Positions 35,631 to 47,048 of a stretch of DNA of 64,000 bases are shown here, in pieces. The first letter of the stretch is position 1, and every line of letters starts with the position of its first letter. This DNA comes from Tragulus kanchil (taxonomy: Eukaryota > Chordata > Mammalia > Artiodactyla > Tragulidae), in the NCBI GenBank assembly GCA_022376925.1, contig JAIOJX010000025.1:144977301-145041300 (forward strand). The letters run 5' to 3'. A program made the translations under genes and the position numbers. The notes under the pieces were generated by a model. It did no database searches, was not told the DNA's origin, and worked only from the letters and a program-made list of their open reading frames with translations.

Positions 35631-38600
35631 AGGAGGGTGGAGCTAAGATGGCGGCGTAGAAGGACGTGCACTCATCTCTCCTGCAAAATCGCCTGAATTG
35701 CGACGAGTTCCTGGGAAACCATCGACGAAAGGAGGTTGGATCTGATCACAGAGAGGACACCCCACATCGAAGAACAAAGGAGAAGCCGCATCAAGACGGT
35801 AGGAGGGGTGCAATCGCACTTTTAAAAGTCAAACCTCATACCCGCCGGAGAGGCTGGGCGGGCCAAAGCTGCAAAGCCTGTTGCAGATCAAAACCCGGTG
35901 AGGAACACTAACACCCACAAGGGACTGAGCCAGACCTGCTTTGGAGGGTCCAGGTGCCCCTTGAGCTAGAAGTGCCCTTGAGCAGGCCTCGGAAGGGCGG
36001 CACTCAGTTCCCGTTGGAGGAGGTTACCATTAACCCAATCACAGAGCCGCCGAAGAGGACTGGAAAGTCTCTGCGCACTGTGAGCATGGGGGGAGGGATA
36101 GCGATCCTGCATGTGACTGAGCCAGACTCACCTCTGAGTAACCTGACGTCTCCGCGGTGGCGGGTCGTGTGGCCTGCAGCAGGGTCGGGGCACTGTGGAA
36201 TTTCTTCCCATAGAGCGTGTGGGAATAAATCCTCTGTGAGACAGACGCCATTTTCCCTACTGTAGTTTGGCTGCTGGTCAAACTGCAGGGCTGCAAAAGA
36301 AAATATTACTCAGCCATGAAAAGAAACACATTTGAGCCAATGCTAATGAGATGGATGAACACAGAGCCTATTATACAGAATGAAGTAAGTCAGAAAGAAA
36401 AACATATATATTAACACATATAGATGGAATCTAGAAAGATGGTACTGATGAGCCTATCTGCAGAGCAGCAGTGGATATGCAGACATAGAAAACAGACTTA
36501 TGGATATTCTGGGGGAAGAAGGTGGGACAAACTGAGAGTGCAGCTTTGAAACATGTACATTACCATATGTAAAACAGATAGCCAGTGACATTTTGCTATA
36601 TGACGCAGGGAACTCAACTCCAGTGCACTATGACAACCTGGGAGGTGGGATGGGGTGGGAGGGCTTTAAGAGGGAGGGGACATATGTATACCCATGGCTG
36701 ATTCATGTTGATATATGTGGAAGACAGCACAGTATTGTAAAGCAATTATCCTCCAATTAAAAATAAATCAAGGAGGGTGGAGCTAAGATGGCGGCGTGAA
36801 GGACGTGCACTCATCTCTCCTGCAAAATCGCCTGAATTGCGACGAGTTCCTGGGAAACCATCGACGAAAGGAGGTTGGATCTGATCACAGAGAGGACACC
36901 CCACATCGAAGAACAAAGGAGAAGCCGCATCAAGACGGTAGGAGGGGTGCAATCGCACTTTTAAAAGTCAAACCTCATACCCGCCGGAGAGGCTGGGCGG
37001 GCCAAAGCTGCAAAGCCTGTTGCAGATCAAAACCCGGTGAGGAACACTAACACCCACAAGGGACTGAGCCAGACCTGCTTTGGAGGGTCCAGGTGCCCCT
37101 TGAGCTAGAAGTGCCCTTGAGCAGGCCTCGGAAGGGCGGCACTCAGTTCCCTTTGGAGGAGGTTACCATTAACCCAATCACAGAGCCGCCAAGAGGACTG
37201 GAAAGTCTCTGCGCACTGTGATCAGGAGAGAGGAATAGCGATCCTGCATGTGACTGAGCCAGACTCACCTCTGAGTAACCTGGACGTCTCCGCGGTGGCG
37301 GGGTCGACGTGGCCTGCAGCAGGGTCGGGGGCACTGTGGAAGTTCTTCCCATAGAGCGTGTGGGAATAAATCCTCTGTGAGACAGACGCCATTTTCCCTA
37401 CTGTAGTTTGGCTGCTGGTCAAACTGCAGGGCTGCTGGTCAAGCTACAGGAGGGAACTTAGCTCCACCCAGCAAAAAAAGGGGATTTGGATTAAGAAACT
37501 CCCAGGGCCAGCCTGGGTGGGCCTTTTAATTCTGGAATAGGCCAAAACAAACAAGCAGTCAAAGAGGTCTTCAGATCCAACCACTGCCAGAGGCAAGAAA
37601 AAGACTGATAATTCCTGAATAGTCAGCAAGAGACAGAAGAACATAAACACTATTTTCACGTTTTGTCTGAAGCTGGAGTTACTGCTGGACTTTAAAATTT
37701 CATTTTTTGTATTGTATTACTTTGTTTCAATTTTTTTTTTTCTCTTTTTTCCAAACCCACTCAGTGCACCCACCGCTTTTTTTTTTTTTTTTTTTCTTTT
37801 CTTGGGGGTGTATGTGAGAGATTGGGTGTGTTCATTTCCTTCACTGAATTCTATTGAAGCTACTAATCTTATCAGTAAGACTGAATATATTCAAGTTTAC
37901 ATAAATTTTTTTTTTTTTCTTTCGTTTTCCTTTTAAACCACACATTTTATTTTGGTATAAACTTCTGGTTCCTCATTGGCCTTTTAAGGTTCTGTGGGGG
38001 TTTTGTTTGTTTTTATTATTTTTGCTTTGTTTTTCTATATTTTTCTATAAAAATTTAGATCTTTTAATTTTTAATAACTCTTTCATTTGTACTACTACCT
38101 CCTCTATAATTCTTTGCTTTCTCTGAAGCTCCTTTCCTATAGCACTAAATTCTAATACATACAAATCTTTATCTCCCTATATTTAACTTTGCAATATTAT
38201 TCTATATTTCTCTTCTATCCTCCCTTTCTCTTTTTCCCTTTCCCACCATATTTCTTAGTCTGTTCTGTCCTCATTACCTTATCCCCAACTGGAACCCTGC
38301 TCTAACATTATTCTCCAATTGGTACTCTACTTAGTTTGCTTATTAACTTGTGGATATCATTCTTGGATTTCTCTATTCGCCGTGCTAACGTATTGTACTG
38401 TATTTTTGATTGGAATGCTTGGGTTATGTTATAGCTGTATATGTTCATGTGTATAATTCAATACACTAGATAGTACTTGCATAATTTTTAAATTGCCATT
38501 TGTCAAAGGTATACCTTCTGTTTCTCATTTGCATATATATGTTTTAATATCATTTAATGCCATAACAAACCAGCCGTGAAATCTTCATTCCCTGGTCAGG

Positions 38601-38854
38601 CAACAAGCCCTGGGGTTTTGAGGGTGCATTGACTCCAAAACTACAATACTAGAGAACGCATAACACTAAAGAGCAGTATACAAGTGAGAACGCCAGCAAA
38701 GGTAATCACTTGTATACAAGTCCTGACATCACCCAATCACCAGCATCACCCAGAATAGAAGCCCCATCCAAACAACAAACACCAACAGACGTAACTCAAA
38801 GTCTGGGAAAAGGAAATCCCAAACAGAATCAGTTTTTAAAAATTAATAATAACA
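35631..38854 (+). promoter_or_regulatory. L1 5'UTR (internal promoter region), with duplication 8 inside
   Basis: A GC- and CpG-containing first part (35640-36290, repeated at 36780-37436) is followed by an AT-rich part with T-runs (37720-37935) that leads to ORF1. Frames of 60-103 codons on both strands in the GC-rich part are not conserved between the two copies and I do not call them genes. Transcription is expected to start at the first base of the element, as in other mammalian L1s. Confidence 0.75.
35645..35654 (+). promoter_or_regulatory. YY1-like site at the L1 5' end (copied at 36785-36794)
   Basis: AAGATGGCGG lies about 15 bp inside the first base of the element. In human L1 a YY1 site at the equivalent place positions transcription initiation, and the same role here is an inference. 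The surrounding 35640-36290 is the most CpG-containing stretch of the window, consistent with an internal L1 promoter. Confidence 0.65.
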
Positions 38855-40886
38855 ATGAAACGGCAGAGAAATACCACACAAGTGAAGGAACAATCAACAA
38901 ACACACAAGATCAAATTAATGAAGAGAATTTGGACAAACTTTCTGAAAGTGATTTCAGAAGAATGATAGTAAAGATGATCAAAGACACTGAAAACAGAAT
39001 TTCAGAGAAATTGCAAGATACAACTAACACACTGAATAAAGAAATACAAGAACTTACCAAAAAAGTAACAGAGACAAACAACTCAATTGCTGAACTGAAA
39101 AACACTGTAGAAGGAATCAAGAGCAGAGTATCTGAGACAGAAGACCGGATAAGTGAGCTGGAAGATAAAATGGTGGAAGTAACTGCTGAAAAACAGACTC
39201 TAGCTCAAAGAATGAAAAGAGCAGAGGACAGCCTCAGAGACCTCTGGGATAATATCAAACGCACCAATATTCGAATTATAGGGGTTCCAGAAGAAGAAGA
39301 AAAAAAGAAAGGCTATGAGAAAATTTTTGAAGAGATTATAGTTGAAAATTTCCCCAACATGGCAAAAGAAATAGTCAATCAAGTCCAAGAAGCACAAAGA
39401 GTACCTAACAGAATCAATCCGAGAAGAAACACACCAAGACACATATTAATGAAGTTAACACAAATTAAACACAAAGATAGAATTCTCAAAGCAGCAAGGG
39501 AAAAGCAACTAGTGACATACAAGGGAAAGCCCATCTGTTTAACAGCTGATCTTTCAACAGAAACTCTGCAGGCCAGAAGGGAATGGCAGGACACATTTAA
39601 ACGGCTGAAAGAGAATAATCTGCAACCAAGAATCCTCTACCCTGCAAGGATCTCCTTCAAAATTGATGGAGAAATCAAAAGCTTTACAGACAAGCAAAAT
39701 TAAAAGAATTAAAAGTCACTTGATACTTTTGCCATAACAAACCAGCCGTGAAATCTTCATTCCCTGGTCAGGCAACAAGCCCTGGGGTTTTGAGGGTGCA
39801 TTGACTCCAAAACTACAATACTAGAGAACGCATAACACTAAAGAGCAGTATACAAGTGAGAACGCCAGCAAAGGTAATCACTTGTATACAAGTCCTGACA
39901 TCACCCAATCACCAGCATCACCCAGAATAGAAGCCCCATCCAAACAACAAACACCAACAGACGTAACTCAAAGTCTGGGAAAAGGAAATCCCAAACAGAA
40001 TCAGTTTTAAAAAATTAATAATAACAATGAAACGGCAGAGAAATACCACACAAGTGAAGGAACAATCAACAAACACACAAGATCAAATTAATGAAGAGAA
40101 TTTGGACAAACTTTCTGAAAGTGATTTCAGAAGAATGATAGTAAAGATGATCAAAGACACTGAAAACAGAATTTCAGAGAAATTGCAAGATACAACTAAC
40201 ACACTGAATAAAGAAATACAAGAACTTACCAAAAATTAACAGAGACAAACAACTCAATTGCTGAACTGAAAAACACTGTAGAAGGAATCAAGAGCAGAGT
40301 ATCTGAGACAGAAGACCGGATAAGTGAGCTGGAAGATAAAATGGTGGAAGTAACTGCTGAAAAACAGACTCTAGCTCAAAGAATGAAAAGAGCAGAGGAC
40401 AGCCTCAGAGACCTCTGGGATAATATCAAACGCACCAATATTCGAATTATAGGGGTTCCAGAAGAAGAAGAAAAAAAGAAAGGCTATGAGAAAATTTTTG
40501 AAGAGATTATAGTTGAAAATTTCCCCAACATGGCAAAAGAAATAGTCAATCAAGTCCAAGAAGCACAAAGAGTACCTAACAGAATCAATCCGAGAAGAAA
40601 CACACCAAGACACATATTAATGAAGTTAACACAAATTAAACACAAAGATAGAATTCTCAAAGCAGCAAGGGAAAAGCAACTAGTGACATACAAGGGAAAG
40701 CCCATCTGTTTAACAGCTGATCTTTCAACAGAAACTCTGCAGGCCAGAAGGGAATGGCAGGACACATTTAAACGGCTGAAAGAGAATAATCTGCAACCAA
40801 GAATCCTCTACCCTGCAAGGATCTCCTTCAAAATTGATGGAGAAATCAAAAGCTTTACAGACAAGCAAAAATTAAAAGAATTTAGT
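38559..40886 (+). repeat. Tandem direct duplication 9 (unit about 1172 bp)
   Basis: Copy A (38559-39714) and copy B (39731-40886) are shifted by 1171-1172 and separated by 16 bp of filler. The unit contains the end of the 5'UTR and nearly all of ORF1. Copy A reads ccaaaaaagtaacag (39058) where copy B reads ccaaaaattaacag (40229), which shifts the frame in copy B. A run of A differs by one at the copy ends. Confidence 0.97.
38855..39703 (+). CDS. L1 ORF1 protein, copy A, C-terminus cut by a duplication junction
   Basis: 282 codons. ORF1p is a trimeric RNA chaperone that coats L1 RNA in cytoplasmic particles. Visible parts are a basic N-terminus, a long coiled coil (about residues 25-130, with heptad-like stretches such as VSETEDRISELEDKM), an RRM domain starting at about residue 137 with NIRIIGVPEEEE, and the C-terminal domain with TPRHILMKL, TLQARREW and RILYPARISF. 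It ends ...SFTDKQN because sequence from duplication junction 9 follows. The intact C-terminal tail is seen only in copy B. Mammalian ORF1p is usually 300-370 residues. The start is chosen as the first Met in frame with the coiled coil. Confidence 0.9.
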   Translation: MKRQRNTTQVKEQSTNTQDQINEENLDKLSESDFRRMIVKMIKDTENRISEKLQDTTNTLNKEIQELTKKVTETNNSIAELKNTVEGIKSRVSETEDRISELEDKMVEVTAEKQTLAQRMKRAEDSLRDLWDNIKRTNIRIIGVPEEEEKKKGYEKIFEEIIVENFPNMAKEIVNQVQEAQRVPNRINPRRNTPRHILMKLTQIKHKDRILKAAREKQLVTYKGKPICLTADLSTETLQARREWQDTFKRLKENNLQPRILYPARISFKIDGEIKSFTDKQN

Positions 40887-40931
40887 CACACCAAACCAGC
40901 CTTACAACAAGTGTTAAAGGGACTTATATAG
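40027..40931 (+). pseudogene. L1 ORF1 protein, copy B, frameshifted but with the true C-terminus
   Basis: Same start as copy A. After ...KEIQELTK the frame is lost at the A-run near 40230 (stop after 70 codons), and it reopens at 40341 (MVEVTAEKQ) through the RRM and C-terminal domain to the genuine end QQVLKGLI at 40931. The break is a one-base homopolymer difference from copy A. The collapsed locus could therefore encode an unbroken ORF1 of about 300 residues, which I infer from comparing the two copies. Confidence 0.88.
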
Positions 40932-40988
40932 AAAACAAGTATAAAAGGAGAAGATCCATGAAACAAACCCATCATAACATCTAAGAAG

Positions 40989-42346
40989 ATGACAATAGGA
41001 TCATTTGTATCAATAATTACTTTGAATGTCAATGGACTAAACGCCCCAACCAAAAGACACAGAGTGGCTGAATGGATCCAAAACACGGCCCATACATATG
41101 CTGCCTCCAGGAAACTCATTTCAGACCTAGAGACACTCATAGACTGAAAGTGAGAGGCTGGAAAAAGATATTCCATGCAAATGGAAATCAAAAGAAAGCT
41201 GGAGTAGCAATCCTCATATCAGATAAAATAGATTTTAAAGTAAAGAAGATTCTAAGAGACAAGGCAGGTCACTACATCATGATTAAGGGATCGATCCAAG
41301 AAGAAGACATAACAATCATAAATATCTATGCTCCCAACACAGGAGCACCCCAATACATAAGACAAACACTTTCAGACATAAAAGAAGACATTGACAGCAA
41401 CACAATCATAGTAGGAGACTTTAACACTCCTCTCACACCAATGGACAGATCATCCAAACAGAAAATTAATAAAGAAACACAAGCCTTAAATGCCACACTA
41501 GAAGAAATGGACCTCATTGATATCTTTAGGACTTTCCATCCAAAAGCAGAAGAATACACTTTCTTCTCAAGTGCTCACGGAACATTCTCCAGGATAGACC
41601 ACATCTTGGGCCACAAATCAATCCTCAGTCAATTCAAGAAAACTGAAATTCTATCAACCATCTTCTCGGACCACAATGCAGTGAGACTAGAGATCAACTA
41701 CAGGAAAAAAACCGCTAAAAACACAAACACATGGAGATTAAACAACACATACCTAAAAAACCAACTGATCATTGAGGAAATCAAAGGAGAAATAAAAAAA
41801 TTCCTAGAAGAAAATGACAATAAACACACGACAGTGCAAAACCTATGGGATACTGCAAAAGCAGTTCTGAGAGGAAAGTTTATAGCAATACAATCCCACC
41901 TCAAGAAACTAGGAAAATCTCAAACAGACGACCTTACCTTACGCTTAAAACAACTGGAGAAAGAAGAACAAAAACACCCCAAAGCCAGCAGAAGAAGGGA
42001 AATCATAAAGATCAGAGCAGAAATAAATGAAAAAGAAACAAAAGAAACAATAGTAAAGATAAATAAAACAAAAAGCTGGTTCTTCGAAAAAGTCAATAAA
42101 ATAGACACACCACTGGCCAGACTCATTAAGAAAAAGAGAGAGAAGAACCAGATCACCAAAATCAAAAATGAAAAAGGAGAGATTACAACGGATAATGCAG
42201 AAATCCAAAGGATTATAAGAGACTATTATGAACAACTCTATGGCAACAAACTGGACAACCTGGAAGAAATGGACAGTTTCTTAGAGAAGATTAATCTCCC
42301 AAGACTCAACCAGGAAGAAATAGAAATCAAAAGAAAGCTGGAGTAG
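40989..42346 (+). pseudogene. L1 ORF2 N-terminal endonuclease region, copy A, one frameshift
   Basis: ORF2 starts at 40989 (MTIGSFVSIITLNVNGLN), 57 bp after the ORF1 stop. The frame breaks at an A-run at about 41079-41083, where one A appears missing. It continues at about 41084 (in the frame from 41072) through the apurinic-like endonuclease. Catalytic signatures are visible: the LNVNGLN asparagine, QETHF glutamate (about 41107), VGDFNTPL (41411-41434), RIDHIL and SDHNAV (41666-41683). The linker with [18 protein letters not shown] follows. The frame ends at 42346 only because duplication 10 starts again inside the endonuclease. Confidence 0.9.
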
Positions 42347-43461
42347 CAATCCTTATATCAGACAAAATAGACTTTAAAGTAAAGAAGATTCTAAGAGACA
42401 AGGCAGGTCACTACATCATGATTAAGGGATCGATCCAAGAAGAAGACATAACAATCATAAATATCTATGCTCCCAACACAGGAGCACCCCAATACATAAG
42501 ACAAACACTTTCAGACATAAAAGAAGACATTGACAGCAACACAATCATAGTAGGAGACTTTAACACTCCTCTCACACCAATGGACAGATCATCCAAACAG
42601 AAAATTAATAAAGAAACACAAGCCTTAAATGCCACACTAGAAGAAATGGACCTCATTGATATCTTTAGGACTTTCCATCCAAAAGCAGAAGAATACACTT
42701 TCTTCTCAAGTGCTCACGGAACATTCTCCAGGATAGACCACATCTTGGGCCACAAATCAATCCTCAGTCAATTCAAGAAAACTGAAATTCTATCAACCAT
42801 CTTCTCGGACCACAATGCAGTGAGACTAGAGATCAACTACAGGAAAAAACCGCTAAAAACACAAACACATGGAGATTAAACAACACATACCTAAAAAACC
42901 AACTGATCATTGAGGAAATCAAAGGAGAAATAAAAAAATTCCTAGAAGAAAATGACAATAAACACACGACAGTGCAAAACCTATGGGATACTGCAAAAGC
43001 AGTTCTAAGAGGGAAGTTTATAGCATTACAATCCCACCTCAAGAAACTAGGAAAATCTCAAACAGACGACCTTACCTTACGCTTAAAACAACTGGAGAAA
43101 GAAGAACAAAAACACCCCAAAGCCAGCAGAAGAAGGGAAATCATAAAGATCAGAGCAGAAATAAATGAGAAAGAAACAAAAGAAACAATAGTAAAGATAA
43201 ATAAAACAAAAAGCTGGTTCTTCGAAAAAGTCAATAAAATAGACACACCACTGGCCAGACTCATTAAGAAAAAGAGAGAGAAGAACCAGATCACCAAAAT
43301 CAAAAATGAAAAAGGAGAGATTACAACGGATAATGCAGAAATCCAAAGGATTATAAGAGACTATTATGAACAACTCTATGGCAACAAACTGGACAACCTG
43401 GAAGAAATGGACAGTTTCTTAGAGAAGATTAATCTCCCAAGACTCAACCAGGAAGAAATAG
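41184..43461 (+). repeat. Tandem direct duplication 10 (unit 1139 bp), the most diverged pair
   Basis: Copy A (41184-42322) abuts copy B (42323-43461), joined by a gaaa microhomology. Unlike the other pairs it shows several substitutions: three within the first 45 bp (for example tcctcatatcag versus tccttatatcag), three near 41870/43010 and one near 42030/43169. There is also a one-A deletion at 42844-42849. Content is the endonuclease and linker region of ORF2. Confidence 0.96.
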
Positions 43462-43586
43462 AAACTATGAACAAGCCAATCACAAGCTCAGAAATCGACC
43501 TTGTGATCAAAAATCTACCAAAAATAAAAGCCCAGGGCCAGATGGTTTCACAAGTGAATTCTACCAAACATTTAAAGAAGAGCTAA
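42323..43586 (+). pseudogene. L1 ORF2 endonuclease/linker, copy B, frameshifted
   Basis: Repeats the endonuclease from [10 protein letters not shown] onward, including VGDFNTPL and SDHNAV. The frame is lost at the shortened A-run near 42845 and resumes (open from 42972) into the linker. The 3' part carries on past the duplication into the start of the RT domain ([19 protein letters not shown]). A second one-A deficit at about 43517 throws it out of frame at the [14 protein letters not shown] motif, so the frame ends at 43586. Confidence 0.88.
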
Positions 43587-45106
43587 TGCCTGTCCTTCTA
43601 AAACTCTTCCAAAAAATTGCCCAGGAAGGAACACTTCCAAACACATTCTACGAGGCCACCATCACCCTGATACCAAAGCCAGGCAAAGACATCACAAAAA
43701 AAGAAAATTATAGGCCAATTTCACTGATGAATCTAGATGCCAAAATCCTCAACAAAATCCTAGCAAACAGAATTCAGCAACACATCAAAAAGCTCATTCA
43801 TCACGATCAAGTTGGGTTCATCCCAGGCAGGCAAGGAGTCGCCAACATCCGTAAAGGAATCAAGGGGATACACCATATCAACAAATTGAAAGACAAAAAT
43901 CACACGATCATCTCAATAGATGCAGAAAAAGCCTTTGACAAAGTACAGCATCCATTTATGATAAAAACTCTTCAAAAAATGGGCATAGAAGGAACTTATC
44001 TTAACATAGTGAAAGCCATATATAAGAAGCCCACAGCGAACATTATCCTCAATGGTGAAAAACTCAAAGCATTCCCTCTAAGATCAGGAACAAGACAAGG
44101 GTGTCCACTTTCACCACTACTATTCAACATAGTCCTGGAAGTTCTAGCAACAGCAATAAGAGAAGAGAAAGAAATCAAAGGAATCCAGATTGGAAAAGAA
44201 GAAGTCAAACTCTCTCTTTTTGCAGATGACATGATATTATACATAGAAAATCCCAAAGACACTATTACAAAACTACTAGAGTTAATCAGCGAATTCAGGA
44301 AAGTTGCAGGATACAAAATCAATATACAGAAATCACTGGCATTCCTATACACAAACAATGAAAAATCAGAAAATGAAATCAAAGAGGCAATCCCCTTCAC
44401 CATCGCAACCAAAAGAATCAAATATCTAGGAATAAACCTACCCAAAGAAACAAAAGAACTGTACACAGAAAATTACAAGACACTCATGAGAGACATTAAA
44501 GAAGAGTTAAACAGATGGAGAAATATTCCGTGTTCCTGGGTCGGGAGAATCAATATTGTGAAAATGACCATACTACCAAATGTCATCTATAGATTCAATG
44601 CGATCCCTATCAAACTTCCAATAACATTCTTCACAGAACTAGACCAACGAATCACACAGTTCATATGGAAACACAAAAGACCTCGAATAGCCAAAGCAAT
44701 CCTCAGGAAGAAGAATGGAGCTGGGGTGATCAGCCTCCCCAACTTCAGACTCTACTACAAAGCAACAGTCATCAAGACAGTATGGTACTGGCACAAAAAC
44801 AGAAATATCGACCAATGGAACAAGATCGAGAACCCAGAGATAAAGCCACGCACCTATGGGTACCTTATTTTTGACAAAGGAGGCGAACATATAAAATGGG
44901 ACAAAGACAGCCTTTTCAACAAATGGTGCTGGGAAAATTGGACAGCTACATGCAAGAAAATGAAGTTGGAACATACCCTGACACCATACACAAAGATCAA
45001 CTCAAAATGGATTAAAGACTTAAATGTAAGGCCAGAAACCATCAAACTCTTAGAGGAGAATATAGGCATATATAAAAAAAATGGGCATAGAAGGAACTTA
45101 TCTTAA
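43520..45106 (+). CDS. L1 ORF2 reverse transcriptase domain, copy A
   Basis: Open from the region just after the frameshift (first Met at 43586, 506 codons). The reverse transcriptase makes cDNA at the nicked target. RT motifs in order: [20 protein letters not shown], the FIPGRQG block, motif [16 protein letters not shown] (about 43909), motif [21 protein letters not shown] (about 44082) and motif C FADDM (44219-44233) with both catalytic aspartates. Thumb ([18 protein letters not shown]) and connection regions follow. It ends artificially at 45106, where duplication 11 jumps back to the RT. Confidence 0.93.
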   Translation, partial: KNKSPGPDGFTSEFYQTFKEELMPVLLKLFQKIAQEGTLPNTFYEATITLIPKPGKDITKKENYRPISLMNLDAKILNKILANRIQQHIKKLIHHDQVGFIPGRQGVANIRKGIKGIHHINKLKDKNHTIISIDAEKAFDKVQHPFMIKTLQKMGIEGTYLNIVKAIYKKPTANIILNGEKLKAFPLRSGTRQGCPLSPLLFNIVLEVLATAIREEKEIKGIQIGKEEVKLSLFADDMILYIENPKDTITKLLELISEFRKVAGYKINIQKSLAFLYTNNEKSENEIKEAIPFTIATKRIKYLGINLPKETKELYTENYKTLMRDIKEELNRWRNIPCSWVGRINIVKMTILPNVIYRFNAIPIKLPITFFTELDQRITQFIWKHKRPRIAKAILRKKNGAGVISLPNFRLYYKATVIKTVWYWHKNRNIDQWNKIENPEIKPRTYGYLIFDKGGEHIKWDKDSLFNKWCWENWTATCKKMKLEHTLTPYTKINSKWIKDLNVRPETIKLLEENIGIYKKNGHRRNLS

Positions 45107-46167
45107 CATAGTGAAAGCCATATAAGAAGCCCACAGCGAACATTATCCTCAATGGTGAAAACTCAAAGCATTCCCTCTAAGATCAGGAACAAGACAAGGG
45201 TGTCCACTTTCACCACTACTATTCAACATAGTCCTGGAAGTTCTAGCAACAGCAATAAGAGAAGAGAAAGAAATCAAAGGAATCCAGATTGGAAAAGAAG
45301 AAGTCAAACTCTCTCTTTTTGCAGATGACATGATATTATACATAGAAAATCCCAAAGACACTATTACAAAACTACTAGAGTTAATCAGCGAATTCAGGAA
45401 AGTTGCAGGATACAAAATCAATATACAGAAATCACTGGCATTCCTATACACAAACAATGAAAAATCAGAAAATGAAATCAAAGAGGCAATCCCCTTCACC
45501 ATCGCAACCAAAAGAATCAAATATCTAGGAATAAACCTACCCAAAGAAACAAAAGAACTGTACACAGAAAATTACAAGACACTCATGAGAGACATTAAAG
45601 AAGAGTTAAACAGATGGAGAAATATTCCGTGTTCCTGGGTCGGGAGAATCAATATTGTGAAAATGACCATACTACCAAATGTCATCTATAGATTCAATGC
45701 GATCCCTATCAAACTTCCAATAACATTCTTCACAGAACTAGACCAACGAATCACACAGTTCATATGGAAACACAAAAGACCTCGAATAGCCAAAGCAATC
45801 CTCAGGAAGAAGAATGGAGCTGGGGGGATCAGCCTCCCCAACTTCAGACTCTACTACAAAGCAACAGTCATCAAGACAGTATGGTACTGGCACAAAAACA
45901 GAAATATCGACCAATGGAACAAGATCGAGAACCCAGAGATAAAGCCACGCACCTATGGGTACCTTATTTTTGACAAAGGAGGCGAACATATAAAATGGGA
46001 CAAAGACAGCCTTTTCAACAAATGGTGCTGGGAAAATTGGACAGCTACATGCAAGAAAATGAAGTTGGAACATACCCTGACACCATACACAAAGATCAAC
46101 TCAAAATGGATTAAAGACTTAAATGTAAGGCCAGAAACCATCAAACTCTTAGAGGAGAATATAGGCA
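43974..46167 (+). repeat. Tandem direct duplication 11 (unit about 1102 bp)
   Basis: Copy A (43974-45068) and copy B (about 45076-46167) are at shifts 1102 down to 1099. Near its start copy B lacks two bases (gccatataag versus gccatatataag) and one A (gtgaaaactc versus gtgaaaaactc). Another visible difference is ggggtgatc (44724) versus ggggggatc (45822). The join reads aggcatatataaaaaaaatggg, with about 7 bp of filler. Confidence 0.97.
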
Positions 46168-47048
46168 AAACCCTCAAGGACATCAATCAAAGCAAGATCT
46201 TCTCTGACCCACCTACTAGAATAGTGGAACTAAAAAGACAAATGAACATGTGGGACCTAATGAAACTTAAAAGCTTTTGTACAGCTAAAGAAATTACAAA
46301 AAAGCTGAACAAACAGCCCACAGAGTGGGAGAAAATCATAGCAAATGAAACAACAGACAAAGAATTAATCTCCAAAATCTACAAGCAACTCAGACAACTC
46401 AGCAACTCAACTGGAAAAACGAACAACCCAATCAAAAAATGGGAAAAGGACCTAAACAGACACCTCTCCAACGATGACATACAGATGGCCCCAAAACACA
46501 TGAAACGATGCTCAACTTCACTAATAATTAGAGAAATGCAAATCAAAACTACAATGAGATATCACCTCACACCCGTCAGAATGGCCATCATCCACAAATC
46601 GACAGACAATAAATGCTGGAGAGGCTGCGGGGAAAAGGGAACCCTCCTGCATTGCTGGTGGGAGTGTAAATTGATACAGCCTCTATGGAAGACAGTCTGG
46701 AGATTTCTTAAAAAACTAAAAATAGAAGCACCATATGACCCAGCAATCCCACTCTTAGGCCTATACCCTGATGAAATCAAAACTGAAAGAAGCACCTGTA
46801 CCCCAATGTTCATTGCAGCTCTCTATACAATAGCTAGAACATGGAAGGAACCTAGATGCCCATCGACGAACGAATGGATCCAAAAGCTCTGGTATTTACA
46901 ATGGAATCATCAGGAAGAAGAATGGAGCTGGGATCAGCCTCCCCAACTTCAGACTCTACTACAAAGCAACAGTCATCAAGACAGTATGGTACTGGCACAA
47001 AGAACAGAAATATCGACCAATGGAACAAGATCGAGAACCCAGAGATAA
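45076..47048 (+). pseudogene. L1 ORF2 RT (second copy) to C-terminus, disrupted at both ends
   Basis: Repeats the RT from motif B on. The first 250 bp is shifted by the 2- and 1-base losses, and from 45330 (Met after FADD, 45318-45329) 572 codons are open. It includes the thumb, the long C-terminal region and the Cys motif [18 protein letters not shown] (46614-46667, spacing CX3CX7HX4C), which aids ORF2p function in mammalian L1. The natural C-terminal end is lost at 46905, where duplication 12 returns to the post-RT region in another frame. Confidence 0.9.

Larger units (their letters stand above)
35162..37436 (+). repeat. Tandem direct duplication 8 (unit 1140 bp)
   Basis: Copy A (35162-36295) and copy B (36302-37436) are shifted by 1138-1140. 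The unit spans the old L1 3' end, the 5' target-site duplication and about 665 bp of the young L1 5'UTR, so the young L1 seems to start twice (35631 and 36771). Differences include a single-base indel at gcggcgtagaagg versus gcggcgtgaagg, a G/T change (36013/37152) and several small indels near 37220 and 37300. Confidence 0.97.

Noticed and set aside
36039..36296. Antisense frame in the L1 5'UTR as an ORF0-like gene
   Set aside because: ORF0 is described from primate L1. Here the frame is not maintained in the second copy (37143-37422 has different shorter frames), so there is no support.
39200..46186. Many minus-strand frames of 60-156 codons opposite ORF1 and ORF2
   Set aside because: They mirror the A-rich coding strand of the L1 and are rich in F, L and S for that reason. 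No independent motif.
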